Assembly: GCA_025175895.1 (NCBI GenBank)
Contig: CM045993.1
Span: 46,256,621 to 46,320,620, forward strand
Direction: 5' to 3'
DNA length: 64,000 nucleotides
DNA from: Wurfbainia villosa
Lineage: Eukaryota > Streptophyta > Magnoliopsida > Zingiberales > Zingiberaceae
A program made the translations under genes and the position numbers. Shown here in pieces: positions 34,393-45,850 of the stretch (the first letter of the stretch is position 1; each line of letters starts with the position of its first letter). The notes beneath the pieces are model-generated. The model ran no database searches, was not told the origin of the DNA, and worked only from the letters and a program-made list of their open reading frames with translations.

Positions 34393-35928
34393 TGTTGGGT
34401 TTTTCCAAACCGCAAAAACCGCTTTTTGTGTTGCGGAAACCTCGGAAGCCTGGCCACGGATCCATGCAAAGATATAAAAAAAATAAAACATGTATGTGTT
34501 TAAAGATCCTAGATCTACCTTAGATCTACAAGATAGAGCGTTACCCTCGTAGCGACGCCCTTCGCTTATCCCGCTTGTCCAAAAGCTTCGTCAGAACTCA
34601 AGAGTGTCAAGTGCACACTCCTCTATTGATATCCATACGGACAAATGGTGGAGAAAACACAACCTTGAGTGTGCTAGCACCCCTTGGATGGTTCGGCCAA
34701 GATAGAGGATTGGGAGAAAGCTTGAGAGGAGAGCAAGGAAGAAGATGATAGAGTTACAACCAAATGAATTCTCATCTAATGAGAAGTAATGTAACGCCCG
34801 TAAAATTTCTAGCAATTTTACAAGAATTTTTGACTTGATGATAATGGGCTTTATGTGGGCTCTTTCAAAAATAAAAGAAAATAAGCCAAAAAAAATTCTT
34901 GTCTAGAATGTGTTGGGTTTTTCCAAACCGCAAAAACCGCTTTTTGTGTTGCGGAAACCTCGGAAGTCTGGCCACAGATCCATGCGAAGATATAAAAAAA
35001 ATAAAACATGTATGTGTTTAAAGATCCTAGATCTACCTTAGATCTACAAGATAGAGCGTTACCCTCGTAGCGACGCCCTTCGCTTATCCCGCTCGTCCAA
35101 AAGCTTCGTCGGAACTCAAGAGTGTCAAGTGCACACTCCTCTATTGATATCCATACGGACAAATGGTGGAGAAAACACAACCTTGAGTGTGCTAGCACCC
35201 CTTGGATGGTTCGGCCAAGAAAGAGGATTGGGAGAAAGCTTGAGAGGAGAGCAAGGAAGAAGATGATAGAGTTACAACCAAATGAATTCTCATCTAATGA
35301 GAAGTAATGTAACGCCCATAAAATTTCTAGCAATTTTACAAGAATTTTTGGCTTGATGATAATGGGCTTTATGTGGGCTCTTTCAAAAATAAAAGAAAAT
35401 AAGCCAAAAAGAATTCTTGTCTAGAATGTGTTGGGTTTTTCCAAACCGCAAAAACCGCTTTTTGTGTTGCGGAAACCTCGGAAGTCTGGCCACAGATCCA
35501 TGCGAAGATATAAAAAAAATAAAACATGTATGTGTTTAAAGATCCTAGATCTACCTTAGATCTACAAGATAGAGCGTTACCCTCGTAGCGATGCCCTTCG
35601 CTTATCCCGCTCGTCCAAAAGCTTCGTCGAAACTCAAGAGTGTCAAGTGCACACTCCTCTATTGATATCCATACGGACAAATGGTGGAGAAAACACAACC
35701 TTGAGTGTGCTAGCACCCCTTGGATGGTTCGGCCAAGATAGAGGATTGGGAGAAAGCTTGAGAGGAGAGCAAGGAAGAAGATGATAGAGTTACAACCAAA
35801 TGAATTCTCATCTAATGAGAAGTAATGTAACGCCCGTAAAATTTCTAGCAATTTTACAAGAATTTTTGGCTTGATGATAATGGGCTTTATGTGGGCTCTT
35901 TCAAAAATAAAAGAAAATAAGCCAAAAA
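34375..35928. repeat. 518-bp tandem triplication across the Copia C / Gypsy F junction
   Basis: Three copies start at GAATTCTTGTCTAGAATG (34375, 34893 with G to A, 35411), an exact 518-bp period. Each has the start of the Copia C LTR, then AGTAA, then the first about 105 bp of the Gypsy F LTR. Only the third continues into the full F LTR. Copies 2 and 3 share changes against copy 1 (GAAGTCTGG for GAAGCCTGG). The duplication therefore postdates the F insertion. Repeated 160-codon open frames on the minus strand are not taken as genes. Confidence 0.92.
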
Positions 35929-36331
35929 GAATGCAAGGCCTAGGAATTGAACCCCAAATCTCTAGAGATAGCCAAACCCTATAGATGCACCCACTAACCA
36001 GAAGCCCAACAAGAATGTATTGTTAGAAGAACATGGGAAATTATAGTTAGAGGTAAAGGAGATGAAGGGACTCTTCAAGTGAATAAATAGGGGGAATGAG
36101 AGGGCATGAGTTACCAAACTTGTTTTCTCCTCTTCTTCTTCTTCCTCACCGAATCCTAGAGCTTCCCCTCTCCATTTCTTTGGCCGAACCCCATCCAAGC
36201 AAGGAGAAGGCTAGATTTGGCTTTCCTTAGGTCTTTTTTTCACTAAAAGCAAAGCGAAGGATGTAAGTATCCCTCACCTGCATACGAGTAGCTTTCGGTT
36301 GATTGTTTTGTGTAGAAACCCCTATGATATG

Positions 36332-36946
36332 TTCGGCCAACATGGATTTTTAGTGTTTTATTGAAGTTCTATACCTTGTTTTACATGCAAATGATGATGT
36401 TAGGATGTAGAATGAATTAGGTTAAAAGTTAACCCTAGGAACCTCTATGAACCATTCGGCCAACATGGATTTTTGGTGTTTTATTGAAGTTCTATATCTT
36501 GTTTTACATGCAAATGATGATGTTAGGATGTAGAATGAATTAGGTTAAAAGTTAACCCTAGGAACCTCTAAGAACTATTCGGCCAACATATGTTTTTGGT
36601 GATTAATTGAAGTTTTATTCCATATTTTGTATGCATATGATGATGTTAGTATGTTAGAGAGGTTAGGTTAAAAGACTAGCCCTAAAACCTACATAGACCA
36701 TTCGGCCACCCCCTTGTATTGATGTTCCAATGAAGTTTTAATCCATGTTTGTATGCATATGATGTTGTTAGTATGTTAGAGAGATTAAGTTAAAAGACTA
36801 GCCCTAAAAACCTACATAGACCATTCGGCCACCCCCTTGTATTGATGGTCCTTTGGGTGAATTCATGTTGACTTGTGATATTAAATGATGCTAGATGAAG
36901 ATAACATGCTTTAGGTTAGTGTTTACTTACTCTTGATGTTTATGCC
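36332..36946 (+). repeat. 123-bp tandem array in Gypsy F 5' LTR, five starts
   Basis: Word TTCGGCCAAC or TTCGGCCACC recurs at 36332, 36455, 36578, 36701 and 36824, a constant 123-bp step; the fifth copy is cut short at about 36845. Confidence 0.92.
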
Positions 36947-37224
36947 TTATGTCATGCCCTATGTGTATGTGATATTTAAGACATGTTATGAAATGGAATA
37001 CGATATGATTATGAAATGAAAAACGATATGTTCATGAAATGAATATGATATGATTATGAAATAAAGTATGATATGTTGATAAAATGAAAAATGATATGTT
37101 CACGAAGTGAAGTATGATGTGTTAGAAAATCAAGTATGCTATGTGTGCAAAATGAAATAAACTATGTTATAATAAAAGCATATAAGTATTTTACCTTCTG
37201 CATGACTTGTACCAAGACCTTAAC

Positions 37225-37470
37225 AAGATCCAAAGGGATGGACTCCTAAGATGCCCTAGGCCGACGAACTAAGATCGGGCCTAGGATGGGCTTCTATGTA
37301 TGATTGCCCCTAGGTCGACGGACTAAGATCGGGCCTAGTACGGGATGGGCTCCAAGATGCCCTAGGTCGATGGAGTAAGACTCGGGCCTAGGATGGACTT
37401 CTACGCTATGACGATTGCCCTAGGTAGACGGACTAAGATCGGGCCTAGTAACCTAGTAGGTTCGAGACTT
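37225..37470 (+). repeat. 55-60 bp array in Gypsy F 5' LTR
   Basis: Four copies of CCCTAGGTCGACGGACTAAG followed by ATCGGGCCTAG. CCTAGG near both ends of the unit makes each copy a weak inverted repeat. The matching array in the 3' LTR is at 43255-43480. Confidence 0.85.
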
Positions 37471-38137
37471 GCTACCTCGGGTTTATTTAGGGATGCGCGC
37501 TATGATAATGAAGAAGTGGTACAATGTCGGGCCCAAATATGTTGAGATTATGTTTACTTACCTATAATATATGTTTTAAAAAGCATCCTGTATAGGTTAC
37601 ACGATTTGATTGCTATGTTCACATGCTATGTTGATATGTCATATATGTGTTGCATGTTATGGCATGTTTATGTTGCTATGTTACATATGTGGTATGTTAT
37701 GTTTGATTAAGTCATATATTTACATGATATGCTGCTATGTTATAGATGATACATGTTATGCTGCTATGTTATGGATGATACATGTTATGTTTACATATGT
37801 TACTTATGCTACATGTTAAGTTGCTTACGTCATGTATGTTACATGTTATGTTGCTTATATGTTATGAATGTTACATGCCATGATTAATGTCGATGTATGG
37901 TTTTTGTGAGTAGGACAGGATCTTACTAAGCCTATGTGCTTATAGTTTATCTTTCCCTCGTACTGCAGATAAGGGTAAGGGATGGATAAACTAAAGGGAG
38001 CAGCATGAGGGGCCAAATGTGTGTGGTAGTGACATGGTGGAGAAGATCCGTTATGTCCTTATATATATGTTTCCTTATGATGATGACGTTTATGGATGTC
38101 CTTATTTATGTCCCCTTATGATGATGATGTTTATGGA

Positions 38138-38263
38138 CTATGTTAAGAAGAAGTATCTATATATGTTATGATGCATGCTCTATGTTAAGAAGAAGTATCT
38201 ATATATGTTATGATGCATGTTCTATGTTAAGAAGAAGTATCTACATATGTCAATGCATGTTTA
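38138..38263 (+). repeat. 42-bp array near the end of Gypsy F 5' LTR
   Basis: Three copies of CTATGTTAAGAAGAAGTATC starting at 38138, 38180 and 38222. Repeated in the 3' LTR at 44146-44271. Confidence 0.9.
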
Positions 38264-38391
38264 TGTTTAAAAGAAAAGAAAAAAAAATACATCCAAAGTC
38301 TTCCGCTGTAAGTAGTAAGAAGTGTATGTATGTACGGTCGCGTCACGCGCCGCCCCTCCGGTCCCTTGGAAAAAGGACGGGCGTGACAGGT

Positions 38392-38405
38392 TGGTATCAG
38401 AGCGG
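38392..38405 (+). other. Primer-binding site of Gypsy F
   Basis: TGGTATCAGAGCGG, three bases after the LTR end. Confidence 0.88.
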
Positions 38406-38479
38406 ATCTGCCTTTCCACTACACACACATCAAGCTCTAAATCCTGCCGCTCCAAGTAAGAATTCTATGCCTACTCTAA

Positions 38480-38880
38480 TTTTGTTAATTTTGTTCATGT
38501 ATATGAGATGCCTTTAGCTTATTTTGTTCATGTATGATATGAAATGCCTTTAGCTTATTTTGTTCATGTATGATATAAAATGCCTTTAGCTTATTTTGTT
38601 CATGTATGATATGAGATGCCTTTAGCTTATTTTGTTCATGTATGATATGAAATGCCTTTAGCTTATTTTGTTCATGTATGATATAAAATGCCTTTAGCTT
38701 ATTTTGTTCATGTATGATATGAGATGCCCTTAGCTTATTTTGTTGAGATGTCCTTAGCTTATTTTGCTCATGTATGATATGAAATGCCTTTAGCTTATTT
38801 TGTTCATGTATGATATGAGATGCCCTTAGCTTATTTTGTTCATGTATGATATGAAATGCCTTTAGCTTACAATATGCATG
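38480..38880 (+). repeat. 36-bp array in the Gypsy F leader
   Basis: About ten copies of TTAGCTTATTTTGTTCATGT plus ATGATATGARATGCCT, one of them shortened at about 38740-38760. It lies between PBS and the Copia fragment, where gag would start. Confidence 0.9.
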
Positions 38881-38961
38881 AAAACATGAATGATAACTTT
38901 ATGCTAGCTTTAGTCTAATTATGCATAGATAAACGAACGAAAAACTTATACTAGCTTTACT

Positions 38962-39182
38962 TTAGTCGCCAAGGGTTTTAGTCAGGTCGAAGGATTAGAT
39001 TACGATGAAACCTATGCCCCCCGTAGCTAGACTAGAATCCATCCAAATGTTGTTAGCCTACACTGCACATCGAGGATTTAAGTTATGTCAAATGGATGTC
39101 AAGTCAACATTTTTCAATGGACTTAGTAAAGAAGAGGTGTAAGCTAGCCAACCCCCAGGATTAGAAAGCCTAGATAAACCTG
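38962..39182 (+). pseudogene. Copia reverse-transcriptase fragment captured in Gypsy F
   Basis: Reads VAKGFSQVEGLDYDETYAP, then LESIQMLLAYTAHRGFK, QMDVKSTFFNGLSKEEV and QPPG, a typical Copia RT N-terminal part. An extra C in the run at 39019-39024 shifts the frame and TAA replaces the Tyr codon after KEEV. It ends at CTAGATAAACCTGAC and passes directly into Gypsy RT. Same strand as the Gypsy parts. Confidence 0.85.
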
Positions 39183-41545
39183 ACCGAAGACGGCTTTCCG
39201 AACAAGATCCGGACATTATGAGTTCGTAGTTACACCTTTCGGAGTGACGAATGCACCTGCGAGGTTCATGGATCTAATGAATCGGGTACTCGACAAATTT
39301 GTGATCGTCTTCATCGACGATATACTGATATAATCGAGAACCCAAGAAGAGCACGCCGAACACCTAAATATAGTATTGTAGATTCTTCGGAAAAAGCAGT
39401 TGTATGCAAAATTCTCCAAATGCGAGTTCTGGCAAAATCAAGTATCATTTTTGGGTCACGTCATATCCAAGCACGGAGTGATGGTAGACCCAATAAAGAT
39501 TGAAGCCGTGAGTAACTGGAACCGACCAAAGAATGCCAGCGAGATCAGAAGCTTTCTTGGGCTAGCAAGCTACTACCGGAAGTTTGTAGAGAACTTCTCC
39601 ATGATCGCCTGCGAGAGGAGTTTCACAGAATTGAAAAGGAGACTGACCAGCGCTCCAATCCTTGCTCTTCCGGACAGTAATGAAGGCTTCGACATGTACA
39701 GTGACGCTTCCAAGTTGGGACTCGGAGCTGTACTCATGCAGAATGGCAAGGTCATTGCCTACGCCTCTAGGCAACTCAAGGAACACCACCCACGATTTAG
39801 AGCTAGCGGCCGTAGTCTTTGCTCTCAAAACATGGAGGCATTATCTATATGGAGCTCAGTGTAGGATTTATACAGACCATCAGAGTCTGAAATATTTCTT
39901 CACACAGAAGGACCTGAACATGAGAAAACGCAGATGGCTCGTCAAGGATTATGACTGCGAGATCTTCTACCATCCGGGGAAAGCAAACAAGGTGGCGGAT
40001 GCACTCAGCAGGAAGTCCTGCGCCACCTTGATGTCTCTATCAGTGTTATCTCGGCCCTTAGAAAAGGCGATTATGCGTTACGGGGTTGAAATCATTTCCG
40101 GACAGCTCTCGACCATGATGATAGCACCGACGCTATTCGATGATATACTGGAAAAGCAAGCCTGTGACCCAAGCATTCAGAGGATCAAGCAAGAGGTCCT
40201 AGAAGGAAAGGACGATGAGTTTCGTATCTCTGATAGTGGAGTACTCTACCTCAGGGATCGCTTGTGTATTCTCGACGATCCAGAATTACGGAAGAAGATA
40301 TTTGAGGAAGCTCACGGAACTTCTTATGCGATGCATCCTGGAACCACCAAGACCTGATAAGAAAATTCTGGTGGTTTAGAATGAAAAGAGATGTGACTCA
40401 GTATGTCAGTACCTGCCTGACCTGCCAGAGGGTTAAAGCAGAACACCAGAGACCTGGAGGAACACTGCAGCCGATCCAGATTTCAGAATGGAAATGGGAA
40501 GACATTTCTATGGATTTCATCTCAGAATTGCCCAAGACAACAAATGGTTATGATGCTATATGGGTAATTGTGGACAGAATGACGAAGTCGACCCACTTCT
40601 TAGCAATCAAGATGACCTATTCGACGGAACAACTGGCTCAGTTATATGCTAGGGAAATTATCAGACTACATGGAATTCCTAAGACCATCATTTCTGACAG
40701 AGATGGTCGCTTTATTTCCCATTTCTGGGAATGTGTTCAGAAGGCCCTAGGCATGAAGCTATTGTTCAGTACTGTCTTCCATACCGCAGGACTGATGAAT
40801 CAAAGAGTAAATCAAGTACTGGAGGATATGTTACGAGCTTGCGCCCTGGATTTCAAAGGTAGTTGGTGCCGATACTTATGTTTGGCAGAATTCGCCTACA
40901 ACAATAGCTACCAAGCTACTATTGGAATGACACCCTACGAGGCTCTATACGGGAGGAAATGTAGATCCCCCATATGCTGGTACGAGGGTGGTGAAAAGAA
41001 GGGGATGGGACTCTAGACGGACTTCATCGATGACACCACCCGAGCTATACAAAACATTCGTCAGAGAATTGAAACTGCTCAGAGTCGACAAAAGAGCTAT
41101 GCGGATATGCGGCGTAGACCGTTAGAATTCGAAGTTGGGGACCTGGTATTCCTCAAAGTGGCCCCTATGAAGGGAGTGATGAGATTCGGAAGGAAGGGTA
41201 AGCTGAGTCCACGCTACGTGGGACCGTATCCGATATTGCAGAGGATTGGCAAGGTAGCTTACAAGCTGGAGCTGCCTCAAGAGATGTCGGCTATTCACAA
41301 CGTGTTCCATGTCTCTGTGCTCAAGAAATGCATTTCCAATGCGGACCAAGTGATCGAGCCACAAACAGTGCAAGTTCAAGAGGAGTATTGAAAGTCGGCC
41401 TATCCAGATACTAGACCGAGAAGTCAAGAGGCTAAGGAACAAAGAGGTGCCCTTAGTAAAGGTCCTGTGACAGAATCAACGATACGAGGAAGCTACCTGG
41501 GAACGCGAGGAGGACATGAAGCAGAAGTACCCAGAATTGTTCTAA
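39183..41545 (+). pseudogene. Gypsy F pol: RT end, RNase H, integrase, chromodomain-type tail
   Basis: RT enters at KTAFRTRSGHYEFVVTPFG and has FIDDIL with a stop soon after. RNase H shows YSDASKLGLGAVLMQNG, a frameshift near 39785, then HDLELAAVVFALKTWRHYLY and IYTDHQSLKYF. Integrase has the zinc region (HPGTTKT, CLTCQRVKAEHQRP), MDFISELP and SDRDGRF, but the third acidic site is destroyed (HTAGLMNQRVN where HPQTDGQSERVN is usual). The tail has IHNVFHVSVLKKC and ATWEREEDMKQKYPELF with TGA for TGG before it. Tekay/Del type by motifs. Inactive. Confidence 0.9.
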
Positions 41546-41581
41546 GTTTCGAGGACGAAACTTTTAAAAGGTATGAAGGAT

Positions 41582-44399
41582 TGTAATGCTCGTAAAATTT
41601 CTAGCAATTTTACAAGAATTTTTGGCTTGATGATAATGGGCTTTATGTGGGCTCTTTCAAAAATAAAAGAAAATAAGCCAAAAAGAATGCAAGACCTAGG
41701 AATTGAACCCCAAACCTCTAGAGATAGCCAAACCCTATAGATGCACCCACTAATCAGAAGCCCAACAAGAATGTATTGTTAGAAGAACATGGGAAATTAT
41801 AGTTAGAGGTAAAGGAGATGAAGGGACTCTTCAAGTGAATAAATAGGGGGAATGAGGGGGCATGAGTTTTTTTCTCCTCTTCTTCTTCTTCCTCACCGAA
41901 TCCTAGAGCTTCCCCTCTCCATTTCTTTGGCCGAACCCAATCCAAGCAAAAGGAGAAGGCTAGATTTGGCTTTCCTTAGGTCTTCTTTCCACTAAAAGCA
42001 AAGCGAAGGATGTAAGTATCCATCACCTGCATACGAGTAGCTTTCGGTTGATTGTTTTGTGTAGAAACCCCTATGATATGTTCGACCAACATGGATATTT
42101 GGTGTTTTATTGAAGTTCTATACCTTGTTTTACATGCAAATGATGATGTTAGGATGTTGAATGAATTAGGTTAAAAGTTAACCCTAGGAACCTCTATGAA
42201 CCATTCGGCCAACATGGATTTTTGGTGTTTTATTGAAGTTCTATATCTTGTTTTACATGCAAATGATGATGTTAGGATGTAGAATGAATTAGGTTAAAAG
42301 TTAACCCTAGGAACCTCTATGAACTATTCGGCCAACATATGTTTTTGGTGATTAATTGAAGTTTTATTCCATATTTTGTATGCATATGATGATGTTAGTA
42401 TGTTAGAGAGGTTAGGTTAAAAGACTAGCCCTAAAAACCTACATAGACCATTCGGCCACCCCCTTGTATTGATGTTCCAATGAAGTTTTAATCCATGTTT
42501 GTATGCATATCATGTTGTTAGTATGTTAGAGAGATTAGGTTAAAAGACTAGCCCTAAAAACCTACATAGACCATTCGGCCACCCCCTTGTATTGATGTTC
42601 CAATGAAGTTTTAATCCATATTTTGTATGCATATGATGTTGTTAGTATGTTAATTGGATTAGGTTAAAAGTCTAACCCTAAAAGCCCCATGAACCATTCG
42701 GCCACCCCTTTATTTTGATGATTCAATGAAGTTTTGTACCATTTTTTGTATGCATATGATGATGTTAGTATGTTAGATGGATTAGGTTAGAGGTTTAACC
42801 CTAAAAGCCCCATGAACCATTCGGCCAACCATTGTCCTTTAACATGCTCTAGGTTAGGTTAACATGTGTTTTATGTTTGGGTGAATTCATGTTGACTTGT
42901 GATATTAAATGATGCTAGATGAAGATAACATGCTTTAGGTTAGTGTTTACTTGATGTTTATGCCTTATGTCATGCCCTATGTGTATGTGATATTTAAGAC
43001 ATGTTATGAAATGGAATACGATATGATTATGAAATGAAAAACGATATGTTCATGAAATGAATATGATATGATTATGAAATGATGTATGATATGTTGATAA
43101 AATGAAAAATGATATGTTCACGAAGTGAAGTATGATGTGTTAGGAAATGAAGTATGCTATATGTGCAAAATGAAATAAACTATGTTATAATAAAAGCATA
43201 TAAGTATTTTACCTTCTGCATGGCTTGTACCAAGACCTTAACAAGGTCCAAAGGGATGGACTCGTAAGATGCCCTAGGCCGACGGACTAAGATCGGGCCT
43301 AGGATGGGCTTCTATGTATGATTGCCCCTAGGTCGACGGACTAAGATCGGACCTAGTACGGGATGGGCTCCAAGATGCCCTAGGTTGATGGAGTAAGACT
43401 CGGGCCTAGGATGGGCTTCTACGCTATGACGATTGCCCTAGGTCGACGGACTAAGATCGGGCCTAGTAACCTAGTAGGTTCGAGACTTGTTACCTCGGGT
43501 CTATTTAGGGATGCGCGCTATGATAATGAAGAAGTGGTACAATGTCGGGCCCAAATATGTTGAGATTATATTTACGTACCTATAATATATGTTTTCAAAA
43601 GCATCCTGCATAGGTTACACGATTTGATTGCTATGTTCACATGCTATGTTGATATGTCATATATGTGTTGCATGTTATGTCATGTTTTGTTACATATGTG
43701 GTATGTTATATTTGATTAAGTCATATATTTACATGATATGCTGCATGTTATAGATGATACATGTTATGCTGCTATGTTATGGATGATTCATGTTATGTTT
43801 ACTTATGTTATTTATGCTACATGTTAAGTTGCTTACGTCATGTACGTTACATGTTATGTTGCATATATGTTATGAATGTTACATGCCATGATTAATGTCG
43901 ATGTATGGTTTTTGTGAGTAGGACAGGATCTTACTAAGTCTATATGCTTATAGTTTATCTTTCCCTCATACTGCAGATAAGGGTAAGGGATGGATAAACT
44001 AAAGGGAGCAGCAGGAGGGGCCAAATGTGTGTGGTAGTGGCATGGTGGAGAAGATCCGTTATGTCCTTATATATATGTTTCCCTATGATGATGACGTTTA
44101 TGGATGTCCTTATTTATGTCCCCTTATGATGATGATGTTTATGGACTATGTTAAGAAGAAGTATATATATATGTTATGATGCATGCTCTATGTTAAGAAG
44201 AAGTATCTATATATGTTATGATGCATGTTCTATGTTAAGAAGAAGTATCTACATATGTCAATGCATGTTTATGTTTAAAAGAAAAGAAAAAAAAAATATA
44301 CATCCAAAGATTTCCGCTGTAAGTAGTAAGAAGTGTATGTATGTACGGTCGCGTCACGCGCCGCCCCTTCGGACCCTTGGAAAAAGGGCGGGCGTGACA
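41582..44399 (+). repeat. Gypsy F 3' LTR
   Basis: Starts TGTAATGCTCG after the purine-rich GGTATGAAGGAT. It is 255 bp longer than the 5' LTR, almost entirely because the 123-bp array has seven starts instead of five. Confidence 0.9.
42081..42942 (+). repeat. 123-bp tandem array in Gypsy F 3' LTR, seven starts
   Basis: Starts at 42081, 42204, 42327, 42451, 42574, 42697 and 42820, with steps of 123 (one of 124). The first reads TTCGACC. Later copies form types: CATGG, CATATG, then CCACCCCCTTG variants. Confidence 0.92.
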
Positions 44400-45836
44400 A
44401 GTAAAGTGGCCGGCCACTCTTGGATGGGGGGGGGGGGGTTACATGCATGCATGTAACTCCAAGAGCCAATGACTCTTGGTCTCCCTCATGAGGTGACACC
44501 ACATGATAAGTCAATGATGATGTGGAACACCATCATTGGCCGGGCCCCATTCCATGTCACCATGACATGACAATTGGTCAAGTCAAAATTGACCATTCAT
44601 CTTCCCTTTCAAGTCAAATCAAACTTGACCTCTTATCTCCCATGGTTGATCAAATCTAACCACTTGATTCAAGTTAATTTGATTTAATGAATCTCTATTC
44701 ATTAATTTAAATTGACTCAATGAATCAAATTTAAATTAGACTCATTCAACACTTGAATCAAATTGAGTCTAACTCAATTAGTCTAATTTGGATTACTCTT
44801 AATCAAATTTGGTTCATCCCATGAACCTAATCCTCATGGTTCATCATATGAACCTAATCTCCATCTAATTGCCCTTTGTGTGTGACCCTATAGGTTCTTG
44901 TAACATTGGCAATGTCCCTAAACCGATTTAGGAACATAAGCAATGAGCAGTTTCTAGCACATCATTGCTACCCAAGTTATAAGAATGTTGAGCTCCAACA
45001 TCACCTTTGTGACTACTAATTGTGACTCTCACAATATGTGACAATGTTCCTCTATCCTTGACATATATATTGACCAATTGAGGCATAGACCGTGTCATCC
45101 TCGGTATAATCTATATCTTGAACTCCAAGTAGACTCACTCTAATCAAATGAGCTCAATATCTCATATTGACTCATTTGGGCATGACCATGCACTTCGTGG
45201 TGTCACTCTATCAAGAATAATGATGTCACTCCCGTCATATAGGAGAGATAGATCTCATATACATCACTCACATCCCTCCTCATAATTTGTTACATACCCA
45301 GTAATTGCCTTTATAATCCACCCATTTATGGGTGATGTTTGACGAAGCCAAAGTATGCAGCTCCTTATATAGGGAACCATGGTGACTTCAGATCTAAGGA
45401 CTAATAGTCATACTAATAGCCACATGAGAAAGCATATGACACTCATATAACGATCCATGATACTTTCTCATGGCGGGTCATTCAGTATACATTCTCCAAT
45501 GCATACCCATGTGTCAACTTGATATCTCTTATCCATGACTTGTGAGATGAAGTCATCGTGTTGACCTACATGCTAGCCTCTACGCATTAATATTGTTCAT
45601 GAATGTTAATACTTGACTAGGAATGATTAAGAGTAGTGTTCTCTATATCATCTCATTATCGATTCAACCAATCGATTGATATAGATAAGAACCTACTACT
45701 CAAAGACGTTATTATACTTAGTTATTTGACACCAATACAAGTAAATATAATAACCATGCCTTTATAAATAGGAATATAATACAATAAAATCCATATAACA
45801 ATCATCACATGATTGACTCTAGGGCTTTCACTAACA
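44400..45836 (-). mobile_element. Copia C 3' LTR, second segment
   Basis: Resumes after Gypsy F at AGTAA and ends CACTAACA before the polypurine side (minus strand CACTAGTGCTAGTGAGAGAT). Contains a run of 13 G (44426-44438) followed by the 20-bp palindrome GTTACATGCATGCATGTAAC. The rest is related to the Copia D LTR. Confidence 0.85.
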
Positions 45837-45850
45837 ATCTCTCACTAGCA

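Larger units (their letters stand above)
35826..38388 (+). repeat. Gypsy F 5' LTR
   Basis: Holds in order a tRNA-like antisense promoter (B box GGTTCAATTCC at 35953-35943), the 123-bp array, a 55-60 bp array, and a 42-bp array near the end. Followed by PBS. Confidence 0.9.
35826..44399 (+). mobile_element. Gypsy element F, non-autonomous composite
   Basis: LTRs of 2563 and 2818 bp, TGTAAYGC at the start and GGCGTGACA at the end, with AGTAA target duplications at 35821-35825 and 44400-44404. A tRNA-iMet primer-binding site follows the 5' LTR. The interior is only 3.2 kb: a repeat-rich leader, a Copia RT fragment, then Gypsy RT end, RNase H, integrase and chromodomain-type tail. Gag and protease are missing. 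Confidence 0.92.

Noticed and set aside
34851..35851. Repeated 160-codon minus-strand frames starting MLEILRALHYFS or MLEILWALHYFS
   Set aside because: They span the junction of two transposon LTRs and are copied by the 518-bp triplication; no family motif.
37610..37819. Cys/Met-rich 69-codon frame
   Set aside because: Produced by ATGTTA-type simple repeats in the Gypsy F LTR.
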